The notes below the pieces were generated by a model, which was given only the letters and a program-made list of their open reading frames with translations, was not told where the DNA came from and did no database searches. Below are positions 1 through 6,089 of a stretch of DNA of 6,089 bases, in pieces; position 1 is the first letter of the stretch; the number at the start of each line of letters is the position of its first letter. The stretch lies in contig USBU01000080.1 in assembly GCA_900553005.1 (NCBI GenBank), forward strand, positions 1 through 6,089, in the 5' to 3' direction. Source of the stretch: an uncultured Eubacteriales bacterium. GTDB lineage: Bacteria > Bacillota > Clostridia > Christensenellales > Pumilibacteraceae. Made by a program: the position numbers and the translations under genes.

Positions 1-46
1 TACACCTATTAAGTCGTCGGCAGCGTCAGATGTGTATAAGAGACAG
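1..46 (+). other. Untrimmed Nextera i5/Read 1 adapter (not genomic)
   Basis: Bases 14-46 match the Illumina Nextera Read 1 transposon adapter in full, ending in the 19-bp Tn5 mosaic end AGATGTGTATAAGAGACAG at 28-46. Bases 1-5 (tacac) match the end of the P5 flow-cell oligo. Bases 6-13 (ctattaag) sit exactly where the 8-base i5 index belongs and, from memory, match Nextera XT index S518. The stretch is therefore library construct, and genomic sequence begins at 47. The adapter supplies the last six codons and the stop of the open frame that runs into it from the GH13 gene. Confidence 0.97.
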
Positions 47-1768
47 CTCTATAAGATCCGTTACTTTTTCATCCAAGGCATAATCGGCATTTCCGGCATT
101 GCATACGACGACAAGCTTTCCGCCGCGCACGAACGAGAAAATTCCGCCGCCGGCCCGCAGTACGGAAAAATCTCCGCCGTTCAGCTCCGGCGCGCGCCGT
201 AAGCGTCCAAGCGCGCGGTAATACTGTATAAGAGCACTATTCTCCTTTCCCCACGGATAGCAGCGTCTGTTGAACGGATCCTCGCAGCCCTCCATACCGG
301 TTTCGTCTCCGTAATAGATACACGGCACGCCGGGAAGAGTATATTGAAGCGCGGCGGCAGCCCGCAGACGCTTAAGCGCAAGACTCAAATCAGGAATCGC
401 GTAATCGGCTCTGTCCCGCTTGAGGCCCGGAAGCGGACAATCGGAAAGCGCTGTCAGTATTCTTACAGTATCGTGCGTTGACAACGGATTCATAAGATTT
501 TTTAGCGCATCGGGCGGATAATTATTTACAATGGCGTTTACCGTCCGCGCGATATTTTCCGCTCGACCCGTTTTGATAAAATCGATAACGGCGTCTTTAA
601 AGGGATAATTGGTAACGCTGTCAAGCTGTCGGCCGGTAAGATAACGCCTGCGCCTGCCGTATGACGTTTTATTGCTTGCGTCCTCCCATACCTCGCCGAG
701 CACGACGGCGTTTTCATTTACGCTTTTTGCCGCATGAGTCAGCCGGTCGAGAAATCCGTCCGGCAGCTCGTCCGCAACGTCCAGCCGCCACCCTGCCGCG
801 CCCATACGCATATATGTGCGGATTACTCCGTCCTCACCGTTTATAAACTCGTCGAAAACGGGATCGGATTCCTTTACGCAAGGCAAAATTTTTACGCCCC
901 ACCAACACGCGTAATTATCCGGATATTCCGTGAAATCGTACCAGCCGTAATACGGACTGTTCTTGGACTGATACGCTCCCGCGCTGTCATAGCTGCCGTA
1001 ACGGTTGAAATAAACGCTGTCCGCGCCGGTATGAGAAAACACGCCGTCAAGAATCACCTTTATTCCGCGCTTATCCGCCTCGGAAAAAAGCCGCTCAAGA
1101 GCCTTTATCCCTCCGAAATCGCCGTCAACGCGTCTGTAAGAGCCCGTATCGTATTTATGATTTGACGCCGCCTCGAATATCGGATTCAAATAGATGCATC
1201 TGACGGACAAAGAACTTAAATAATCCAGCTTTTCTGTGATTCCGTCAAGATTACCGCCGAACATATCGTTGTTTCTTACTATTCCATCGGCGTCCGCTTC
1301 AAACTCAGGGCAGCCGCCCCAGTCGTCCCTGTACGTCGCGGCAGCCTTCGTCTTGAGCCTTAGCCCCCCGATGTTAAACCTTTCGGGAAATATCTGATAA
1401 TATATGCCGCCGTCCAGAAAATCGGGCGCGCGGTAAATTTTTTCAAACGCCGTAAGCTGCCATGGGCGCCCCTCGCCCTCGGCCGCATTCAGATCTTCGT
1501 CAGCATAATATGACACGGTTTTACCGCAAGATGAAATTTCAAAGCGGTAAAAATACAGCCCGGGCGTCGTAACGCGCATAGTAAGCGAAAACCCGTACTC
1601 CTTACGCTCCATAGGATATTTTACGGGCTGCTCGCCGTCCTTGGTCAGCACTGTTACCGACGAATCCGCGCCGATTACAAACAAGTTTAAAGTAAAATCT
1701 TTGTTTATCTCCACTCCGCCTACCGGATTTTTGCATTCGGCGTCGCAGGGAAAAAATCTCACCCTCAT
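47..1768 (-). CDS. GH13 alpha-amylase / neopullulanase-like glycosidase, 3' end missing
   Basis: This is a glycoside hydrolase family 13 enzyme that hydrolyses alpha-glucosidic bonds in maltodextrins or glycogen. No signal peptide or membrane segment is visible, so it should act in the cytoplasm. Residues 1 to about 110 look like a beta-sandwich N-terminal domain (CBM34/E-set type), and the catalytic barrel starts near GIYYQIFPERF (121-131). The GH13 regions are present: LNPIF (194-198), DGVFSH (241-246, with Ser where Asn is usual), GWRLD with nucleophile D330, GEVW with acid/base E359, and STHD with D433. Domain C starts around 530. Only 574 genuine residues remain. The open frame continues to position 26, but its last six codons (LSLIHI) and stop are adapter, so the true C-terminus is lost. 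The gene begins 7 bp after the glgP stop, and its ribosome binding site lies inside the end of glgP, which suggests co-transcription and translational coupling. Bond specificity (alpha-1,4, alpha-1,6 or both) and GH13 subfamily cannot be fixed by eye. Confidence 0.93.
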
Positions 1769-1775
1769 AACGGAT

Positions 1776-4199
1776 TCAGTCCTCTTTTACGCCGACGGGA
1801 CGTAAGCGCCAGATTCTTTCCGCATATTCTTTTATGCTTCTGTCGGCGGAAAACACTCCCGATTCCGCAATATTGATCAGCGCCATAGAATTCCACCTAT
1901 CACGGTCCGAATACGCTTTATCAAGCTTAGAAGCCGCTTTGAGATAATCGGAAAAATCCTTTAACACCATGTACGGATCCGCCACGTAATTGGTACCGAT
2001 GGTGAGATAATCGGCTATATCGGAAAAAGACTGCCCGTCAAAACCCTTTCTCAAGGCGTCGACAACCCTGCGGATCTCCGGATCGTCCGAATAAAGATGC
2101 GAAGCGTTATAGCCCGACTGCCAAAGTTTTTCCACCTCGTCGGCTTTTAATCCGAACGTAAAAATATTATCCGCTCCCACGCGCTCGGCAATCTCGACGT
2201 TGGCGCCGTCCACCGTTCCGAGAGTAATCGCGCCGTTCAGCATGAATTTCATGTTGGACGTGCCGGACGCCTCTTTACCGGCAAGCGAAATCTGCTCGGA
2301 AACCTCGGACGCGGGTATCAGTCGCTCCGCCTTTGTAACGTTGTAATTTTCCAAAAACATCACGTCAACCCTGGACTTGACGGCAGAATTTTTTTGTATT
2401 TCCGCCGACAGACAGTTTATAAGCGTGATAATTCTTTTCGCGTGATAATATCCGCCCGCGGCTTTAGCCCCGAAAATGAATGTTTCGGGCGTTTCCGAAA
2501 GATTTGAGCCGTCGAGCGCATCAAGATATTTTTTGATTATTTTAAGTACGTTCAGCAGCTGACGCTTATACTCGTGCAGCCGCTTTATCTGCACGTCGAA
2601 GCGAGAATCGGGATTAAGCTTAAAACCCGATGATTTATCTATATAATCTGCAAAGTCGCGCTTATTTGCCGCTTTGATTCTGCCGATCTCCGAAAGCACG
2701 GACTTGTCTCCGGCATATTTTTTTAAATCGATCAGCTTTGACGCATCGAGCACGTAACCGTCGCCTATAAGCGAAGTTATGAGCTCCGCCAACCCCGGAT
2801 TGGACTGATTAAGCCAGCGGCGGTGCGCGATTCCGTTAGTAACGTTTGTAAAACGCTCGGGAAAAACCCCGTAAAAATCCCTGAAAACGCTTTCCTTGAT
2901 TATATCGCTGTGAAGCGCGCTTACTCCGTTGACGCTGTGGGAGCCTATAACGGCAAGATTGGCCATGCGCACCTGTCCGCCGCCTATGACGCACATACGC
3001 GCCAAACTGTCCTCGGGGCAGTCCTTATGCTCTCCGCGGAATCTGTAATCGATTTCCTTGATTATGCTGTAAATACGCGGCAGCCGCATGCTGACAAGAG
3101 CCTCGCTCCACTTTTCAAGAGCCTCGCTCATGACGGTATGATTAGTATAGGCGATTGCGTTTACGGTGATATTCCACGCTTTTTCCCAAGTAAAGCCGTA
3201 TTCGTCCAAAAGAAGACGCATAAGCTCCGGCACCGCCAGCGCCGGATGAGTATCGTTTATGTGAATCGCCGCTTTTTCATGAAGATTGTCCAGGCTGTCG
3301 TTGTTTTTAAGATGATCCTTTATTATCGACTGCAGGCTTGCGCTGACCAGAAAATACTGCTGCGAAAGTCTGAGCTGCTTGCCCTCGAAATGCTCGTCAG
3401 AAGGATACAAAACCTTACTGATAAGCTCCGCCTCGTTATCTCCCTTCATGGCGGAAAAATAATCGCCCTGCGTAAACGACTTCATGTCGAACGAAGCGGG
3501 CGCGCTTGCCCGCCACAGCCGCAGAACGCTTACGCCTTTGCCGCCGGCTCCGCTTATCATGACGTCGTATGGCAGAGCCTCGACCTGACTGCCGCCCTCG
3601 TGACGTACCTTAAGCCGTCCATCCGACCAATCCTCGATAACGCGTCCTCCCAGCCGCACTGTAAAGCTTTTATCAGAACGGGGCATCATCCATACCTCTC
3701 CGCTGTCCAGCCATATGTCGGGCAGCTCGACCTGAGTATTTTCCACAATCTTCTGCTTGAAAAGACCGTATTCATAGCGAATCGAAAATCCCATGGCCGG
3801 ATATCCGCCTGTAGCCAACGCGTCGAAGAAACAGGCCGCAAGCCGTCCCAGTCCACCGTTCCCCAGTCCGGCGTCAGACTCCAGCTCGTAAAGAGAAGCA
3901 AGATCGGACCCGAAAGCGGAAACTGCATCGGACACCTGACGCTCCAATCCCAAATTATAAAGATTGTTTTTCAGCGACCTGCCGAGCAGAAATTCCATGC
4001 AAAGATAATAAACGCGCTTGGCGCCTTGCTTGCCGGCCGCCTTGTTAAAGCGCTGCTTTTTAAGCAGCAGTATGTCCCTTATTACAAGGGCGACAGCCTT
4101 ATACATCTGCATCGGAGAGGCAGACGAGGGCGACGAAGCAAAATATTTGTCTAGTTTTTCCGCAATAAGCTCTTTTATTTTAACTGTAGTATATTCCAT
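1776..4199 (-). CDS. glgP: Glycogen phosphorylase (GT35), complete
   Basis: This is a pyridoxal-phosphate-dependent glycogen/maltodextrin phosphorylase, releasing glucose-1-phosphate from non-reducing ends of alpha-1,4-glucan in the cytoplasm. At 807 aa it has the usual full bacterial length. Visible family signatures are VYYLCMEFLLGRSL (63-76), the glycine-rich DAGLGNGGLGRLA (109-121), INDTHPA (314-320), NGIAHRRWL (455-463), QIKRLHEYKRQLLN (537-550, with the phosphate-site K539, R540 and K545), and EASGTSNMKF (643-652), whose K651 should be the PLP Schiff-base lysine. All expected catalytic elements are intact and no frameshift is seen. The ATG at 4199 has GGAGG nine bases upstream, which supports the start. 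The short N-terminus looks like the unregulated bacterial type, without an obvious equivalent of the animal phosphorylation site. It lies 41 bp after glgA and 7 bp before the GH13 gene. Maltodextrin phosphorylase is a possible alternative name, but pairing with glgA favours glycogen. Confidence 0.97.
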   Translation of the reverse strand: MEYTTVKIKELIAEKLDKYFASSPSSASPMQMYKAVALVIRDILLLKKQRFNKAAGKQGAKRVYYLCMEFLLGRSLKNNLYNLGLERQVSDAVSAFGSDLASLYELESDAGLGNGGLGRLAACFFDALATGGYPAMGFSIRYEYGLFKQKIVENTQVELPDIWLDSGEVWMMPRSDKSFTVRLGGRVIEDWSDGRLKVRHEGGSQVEALPYDVMISGAGGKGVSVLRLWRASAPASFDMKSFTQGDYFSAMKGDNEAELISKVLYPSDEHFEGKQLRLSQQYFLVSASLQSIIKDHLKNNDSLDNLHEKAAIHINDTHPALAVPELMRLLLDEYGFTWEKAWNITVNAIAYTNHTVMSEALEKWSEALVSMRLPRIYSIIKEIDYRFRGEHKDCPEDSLARMCVIGGGQVRMANLAVIGSHSVNGVSALHSDIIKESVFRDFYGVFPERFTNVTNGIAHRRWLNQSNPGLAELITSLIGDGYVLDASKLIDLKKYAGDKSVLSEIGRIKAANKRDFADYIDKSSGFKLNPDSRFDVQIKRLHEYKRQLLNVLKIIKKYLDALDGSNLSETPETFIFGAKAAGGYYHAKRIITLINCLSAEIQKNSAVKSRVDVMFLENYNVTKAERLIPASEVSEQISLAGKEASGTSNMKFMLNGAITLGTVDGANVEIAERVGADNIFTFGLKADEVEKLWQSGYNASHLYSDDPEIRRVVDALRKGFDGQSFSDIADYLTIGTNYVADPYMVLKDFSDYLKAASKLDKAYSDRDRWNSMALINIAESGVFSADRSIKEYAERIWRLRPVGVKED
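1780..1784 (-). promoter_or_regulatory. Ribosome binding site of the GH13 gene, inside the glgP end
   Basis: GAGGA on the minus strand lies 11 nt before the ATG at 1768. It is formed by the last two sense codons of glgP (Glu-Asp) just before its TGA. The position supports the chosen start and implies that ribosomes finishing glgP can reload onto the next gene. Confidence 0.7.
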
Positions 4200-4240
4200 T
4201 AGAAGCGTCCTCCGTGCAGCAGCATAAGCAAAGCTTTCTT
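4200..4240 (-). promoter_or_regulatory. glgA-glgP spacer with glgP ribosome binding site
   Basis: This 41-bp spacer holds a strong Shine-Dalgarno, GGAGG at 4213-4209, nine bases before the glgP ATG. An 8-bp palindrome AAAGCTTT lies at 4230-4237, but no T-run follows it on the transcribed strand, so it does not look like an intrinsic terminator. No promoter-like pair of boxes was seen. Read-through from glgA to glgP is the simplest reading. Confidence 0.8.
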
Positions 4241-6013
4241 TCAGCCGAGCACTTCTCCGTAGTATTTATCGTATTCCTCCGCGCTCTTGCGCCAGCTGAA
4301 ATCGCATTCCATGGCCCGGCGGCGCAACGAAACCCATTTATCCGCGTAATCCCTGTAAAGTCCGACCGCTCTGTCAACGCCATGCAGCAGAGCGCCGCTG
4401 TCGTATTCGTTAAAGACGAAACCGTTGCCAAGGCTTCCGTCTCCGCAGTCAACGACCGAATCCTTAAGCCCTCCGGTAGCCCTGACGACGGGAATCGTGC
4501 CGTACCTCATGGCCATCATCTGCGAGAGTCCGCAGGGCTCAGACCTGGACGGCATCAGGAATATGTCCGCTCCGGCGTAAATTTTCTGCGCCATGTCTTT
4601 GTTGAACGCTATTATCGCCCTGACTCGGCTGCCGTAAACGTTTTGCATGTGCCTGAAGAAATTTTCATGCTCGGCGTCTCCCGTTCCGAGAACGACAAAC
4701 TGAACGTCGTTGCGCATAATTCCGTCAAACGCACCGCGCACAATATCGAAGCCCTTATGAGAAACAAGTCTCGATATCATTGCGATCATGGGAACGGACG
4801 CCGAAACCGGAAGATCCAAAATACGCTGCAATCCCACTTTATTTTCCGATTTATATAAATCCACGGTTTTTTCGTCGTAATTTTTAAACAGCGAGCTGTT
4901 TTTTGCCGGATCATATACGTCGGTGTCGATGCCGTTGAGTATTCCCTTTACTTTATACGCGTTTTTAAGCAGCACACGTTCCAACCCGTGCGAATATTCC
5001 GAGCTCATTATTTCGCCCGCATAGCTGTTGCTTACCGTTGAAACGCTGTCGCTGTAATCTATCGCGGCCTTCATGAGATTGATACAGCCGCCGTGTTCTA
5101 TGGACATATATTCCCGCCGCGGAATACCGAACAAGTCCTCTATGACGTCGTAAGAGAACTGCCCCTGATATTCGATGTTATGAATCGTAAATATCGTTTT
5201 TATGCCGCCGAGGCCCTCGCGGTACTGATAGAAAAGCTTATAATAAACGGGCACAAGCGCGGTATGCCAGTCGTTGCAGTGCAGAATATCCACCCGCCAG
5301 TCAAGATACGGCAACAGCTCCAGCACCGCGCGCGACAGGAAAGCAAATCTTTCTCCGTCGTCGCCGTAGCCGTACAGCCCGGAGCGCTTGAAATAATATT
5401 CGTTGTCCACGAACCAGAACTTAACTCCGTCGTAATCAAGCTCGAAAAGACCGCAATACTGATTCCGCCATGCCAAAGGCACGGTAACGGAACGCACAAA
5501 CGTCAGTTTTTCGCGGTATTCGTCGGGAAAACTCTCGTAAAGAGGAATAATAACCCTGGCCTCCACGTCGTTCAGTTTATTTAGCTGTTTAGGCAATGAG
5601 CCTATGACCTCGCCCAGACCGCCGGTACCCGCAAAGGGCCACGCCTCGCTGGCGACTAAAAGGACGTGCTTGCGTTTGCCGGCCCGGCGTTTTTCCGCCG
5701 TCTTCTTTTCCGCCTCTTTAACGGGCTGTGCCGCGCGCTTATTTGCGACGCTTTTCTTTGCCGGGGCGGTTTCCTCGGCCGCGACCTCCTCAAAGGCCGG
5801 CGTAAGCGTATGACTGTCCCCGCTCTTAGGTTCCTCGGCCGTTCTGACAAGCGCGCCGCGTTTTTTTACGGCGGTCCTCCCGTCCGGCTTAAGGGCGACC
5901 TCTCCCTTGGTTTTACGCGCGACGTCGCCTTTTTTGCGAACGGCCGGCGTTTTTGCTTCGGTCTGAGACTTTTGAGACGATGCGGAATTGTTTTTTACTG
6001 TCTTTTCATTCAT
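4241..6013 (-). CDS. glgA: Glycogen (starch) synthase, GT5, with basic N-terminal extension
   Basis: GlgA transfers glucose from ADP-glucose to the non-reducing end of alpha-1,4-glucan in the cytoplasm. The protein is 590 aa. Residues 115-590 align by motif with a normal ~475-residue GT5 synthase: ASEAWPFAGTGGLGEV (121-136), HCNDWH (245-250), IHNIEYQG (277-284), NGID (360-363), ISRLVSHKGFD (413-423, with R415 and K420), MPSRSEPCGLSQMMAMRYGT (487-506, with catalytic E492), and ATGGL (512-516). Residues 1-114 are extra, rich in Lys, Arg and Ala, with no Met after residue 1 until 304. The usual K of K-x-G-G-L is G129 here. The start at 6013 is chosen because GGAGAA lies nine bases upstream. The open frame goes on upstream for 22 codons, but the first five of these (MYKRQ) are adapter and no better start is visible. 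It heads the visible operon, 41 bp before glgP. Identity of the core is secure, while the role of the extension is unknown. Confidence 0.96.
   Translation of the reverse strand: MNEKTVKNNSASSQKSQTEAKTPAVRKKGDVARKTKGEVALKPDGRTAVKKRGALVRTAEEPKSGDSHTLTPAFEEVAAEETAPAKKSVANKRAAQPVKEAEKKTAEKRRAGKRKHVLLVASEAWPFAGTGGLGEVIGSLPKQLNKLNDVEARVIIPLYESFPDEYREKLTFVRSVTVPLAWRNQYCGLFELDYDGVKFWFVDNEYYFKRSGLYGYGDDGERFAFLSRAVLELLPYLDWRVDILHCNDWHTALVPVYYKLFYQYREGLGGIKTIFTIHNIEYQGQFSYDVIEDLFGIPRREYMSIEHGGCINLMKAAIDYSDSVSTVSNSYAGEIMSSEYSHGLERVLLKNAYKVKGILNGIDTDVYDPAKNSSLFKNYDEKTVDLYKSENKVGLQRILDLPVSASVPMIAMISRLVSHKGFDIVRGAFDGIMRNDVQFVVLGTGDAEHENFFRHMQNVYGSRVRAIIAFNKDMAQKIYAGADIFLMPSRSEPCGLSQMMAMRYGTIPVVRATGGLKDSVVDCGDGSLGNGFVFNEYDSGALLHGVDRAVGLYRDYADKWVSLRRRAMECDFSWRKSAEEYDKYYGEVLG
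5846..5941 (-). repeat. Four tandem 24-bp units encoding degenerate 8-residue repeats in GlgA
   Basis: GlgA residues 25-56 form four consecutive eight-residue units. The first two are VRKKGDVA and RKTKGEVA. Glycine recurs at exact spacing (G29, G37, G45, G53), with a basic residue at unit position 2 or 3 and a small hydrophobic or Ala residue at the unit end (A32, A40, A48, V56). Units 1-3 are clearer than unit 4. At the DNA level the second halves of units 1-3 still resemble one another (G-rich run followed by GTCGC or ACCGC), which suggests old duplication with drift. No function can be assigned. Confidence 0.6.
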
Positions 6014-6064
6014 GATTAGATGTTCTCCGATGTTTTTTCTGTCGAATTTCCGACCGAATAAATA
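6014..6064 (-). promoter_or_regulatory. glgA 5' leader with ribosome binding site; possible tail of an upstream gene
   Basis: The last 51 genomic bases lie upstream of glgA. GGAGAA at 6028-6023 is nine bases before the ATG and sets the start. No complete promoter can be seen in so short a stretch. One minus-strand frame is open from the adapter junction to a TAA at 6018-6016, two bases before the glgA ATG. This could be the last 15 codons of an upstream operon gene (glgC or glgD would be natural), but 15 codons are too few to tell from chance. Confidence 0.55.
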
Positions 6065-6089
6065 CTGTCTCTTATACACATCTCCGAGC
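6065..6089 (+). other. Untrimmed Nextera Read 2 adapter (not genomic)
   Basis: Bases 6065-6083 are the reverse complement of the 19-bp Tn5 mosaic end, and 6084-6089 (ccgagc) continue into the Nextera Read 2/i7 adapter. Together with 1-46 this gives the two ends of a tagmented library molecule in the correct relative orientation. On the minus strand the mosaic end reads as an ATG and four further codons (MYKRQ), which falsely lengthens the glgA frame. Confidence 0.96.

Noticed and set aside
2823..4154. 443-codon open frame on the plus strand opposite glgP
   Set aside because: It is wholly antisense to a complete, well-conserved phosphorylase, and its translation shows no recognisable domain. 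It is a codon-usage shadow.
4226..4237. Possible terminator hairpin between glgA and glgP
   Set aside because: The stem is only about four base pairs and has no T-run downstream on the transcribed strand. The 8-bp AAAGCTTT palindrome is most likely chance.
4214..4858. 214-codon plus-strand open frame opposite glgA
   Set aside because: It is antisense to the conserved C-terminal half of GlgA with no recognisable protein features. The other plus-strand open frames opposite glgA and the GH13 gene were rejected on the same grounds.
5656..5850. Arg-rich 64-codon open frame on the minus strand within the GlgA extension region
   Set aside because: It is an alternative frame of the GC-rich Lys/Ala-coding stretch. 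Its Arg/Pro-rich composition follows from the glgA codons, and glgA explains the region.
28..6083. Inverted 19-bp ends suggesting a composite Tn5-like transposon carrying glycogen genes
   Set aside because: The ends are the hyperactive mosaic end and are joined to Nextera index and primer sequences. No transposase is present. They are library adapters.

Overview
The window is a metagenome-style fragment whose two ends are sequencing-library adapter, not genome. Bases 1-46 and 6065-6089 match Illumina Nextera adapters in opposite orientation, so the genuine insert is 47-6064 (6,018 bp). The insert is almost fully coding, all on the minus strand. Gene style suggests an uncultured member of the Clostridia (Bacillota), perhaps a gut lineage. 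The reasons are GGAGG-type ribosome binding sites, very short gene spacing, a glycogen synthase and phosphorylase side by side, and a cytoplasmic GH13 enzyme of a type common in Firmicutes. This taxonomic guess is inference from protein style only.

Reading in the direction of transcription (right to left): 6064-6014 is a short leader with a clear Shine-Dalgarno. 6013-4241 is glgA, an ADP-glucose-type glycogen synthase (GT5, 590 aa) carrying an unusual basic, low-complexity N-terminal extension of about 114 residues. 4240-4200 is a 41-bp spacer with the next ribosome binding site. 4199-1776 is glgP, a complete 807-aa glycogen phosphorylase (GT35). 1775-1769 is a 7-bp spacer. 1768-47 is a GH13 alpha-amylase/neopullulanase-like enzyme, cut off by the left library end, so its C-terminus is missing.

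Together the genes form one glycogen-metabolism operon. GlgA elongates alpha-1,4-glucan from ADP-glucose. GlgP phosphorolyses the chain ends to glucose-1-phosphate. The GH13 enzyme has no signal peptide and probably hydrolyses the limit dextrins or maltodextrins left behind. The ADP-glucose pyrophosphorylase (glgC/glgD) and branching enzyme (glgB) are not in the window and may lie upstream of glgA. No promoter, terminator, RNA gene, CRISPR array or true mobile element was seen.

The biology is mostly ordinary. The points worth a second look are the GlgA N-terminal extension with an internal four-copy, eight-residue repeat, the loss of the usual lysine in the GlgA K-x-G-G-L motif, and the adapter ends, which create false protein termini (N-terminal MYKRQ, C-terminal LSLIHI) if left untrimmed. 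I found no convincing undescribed system.
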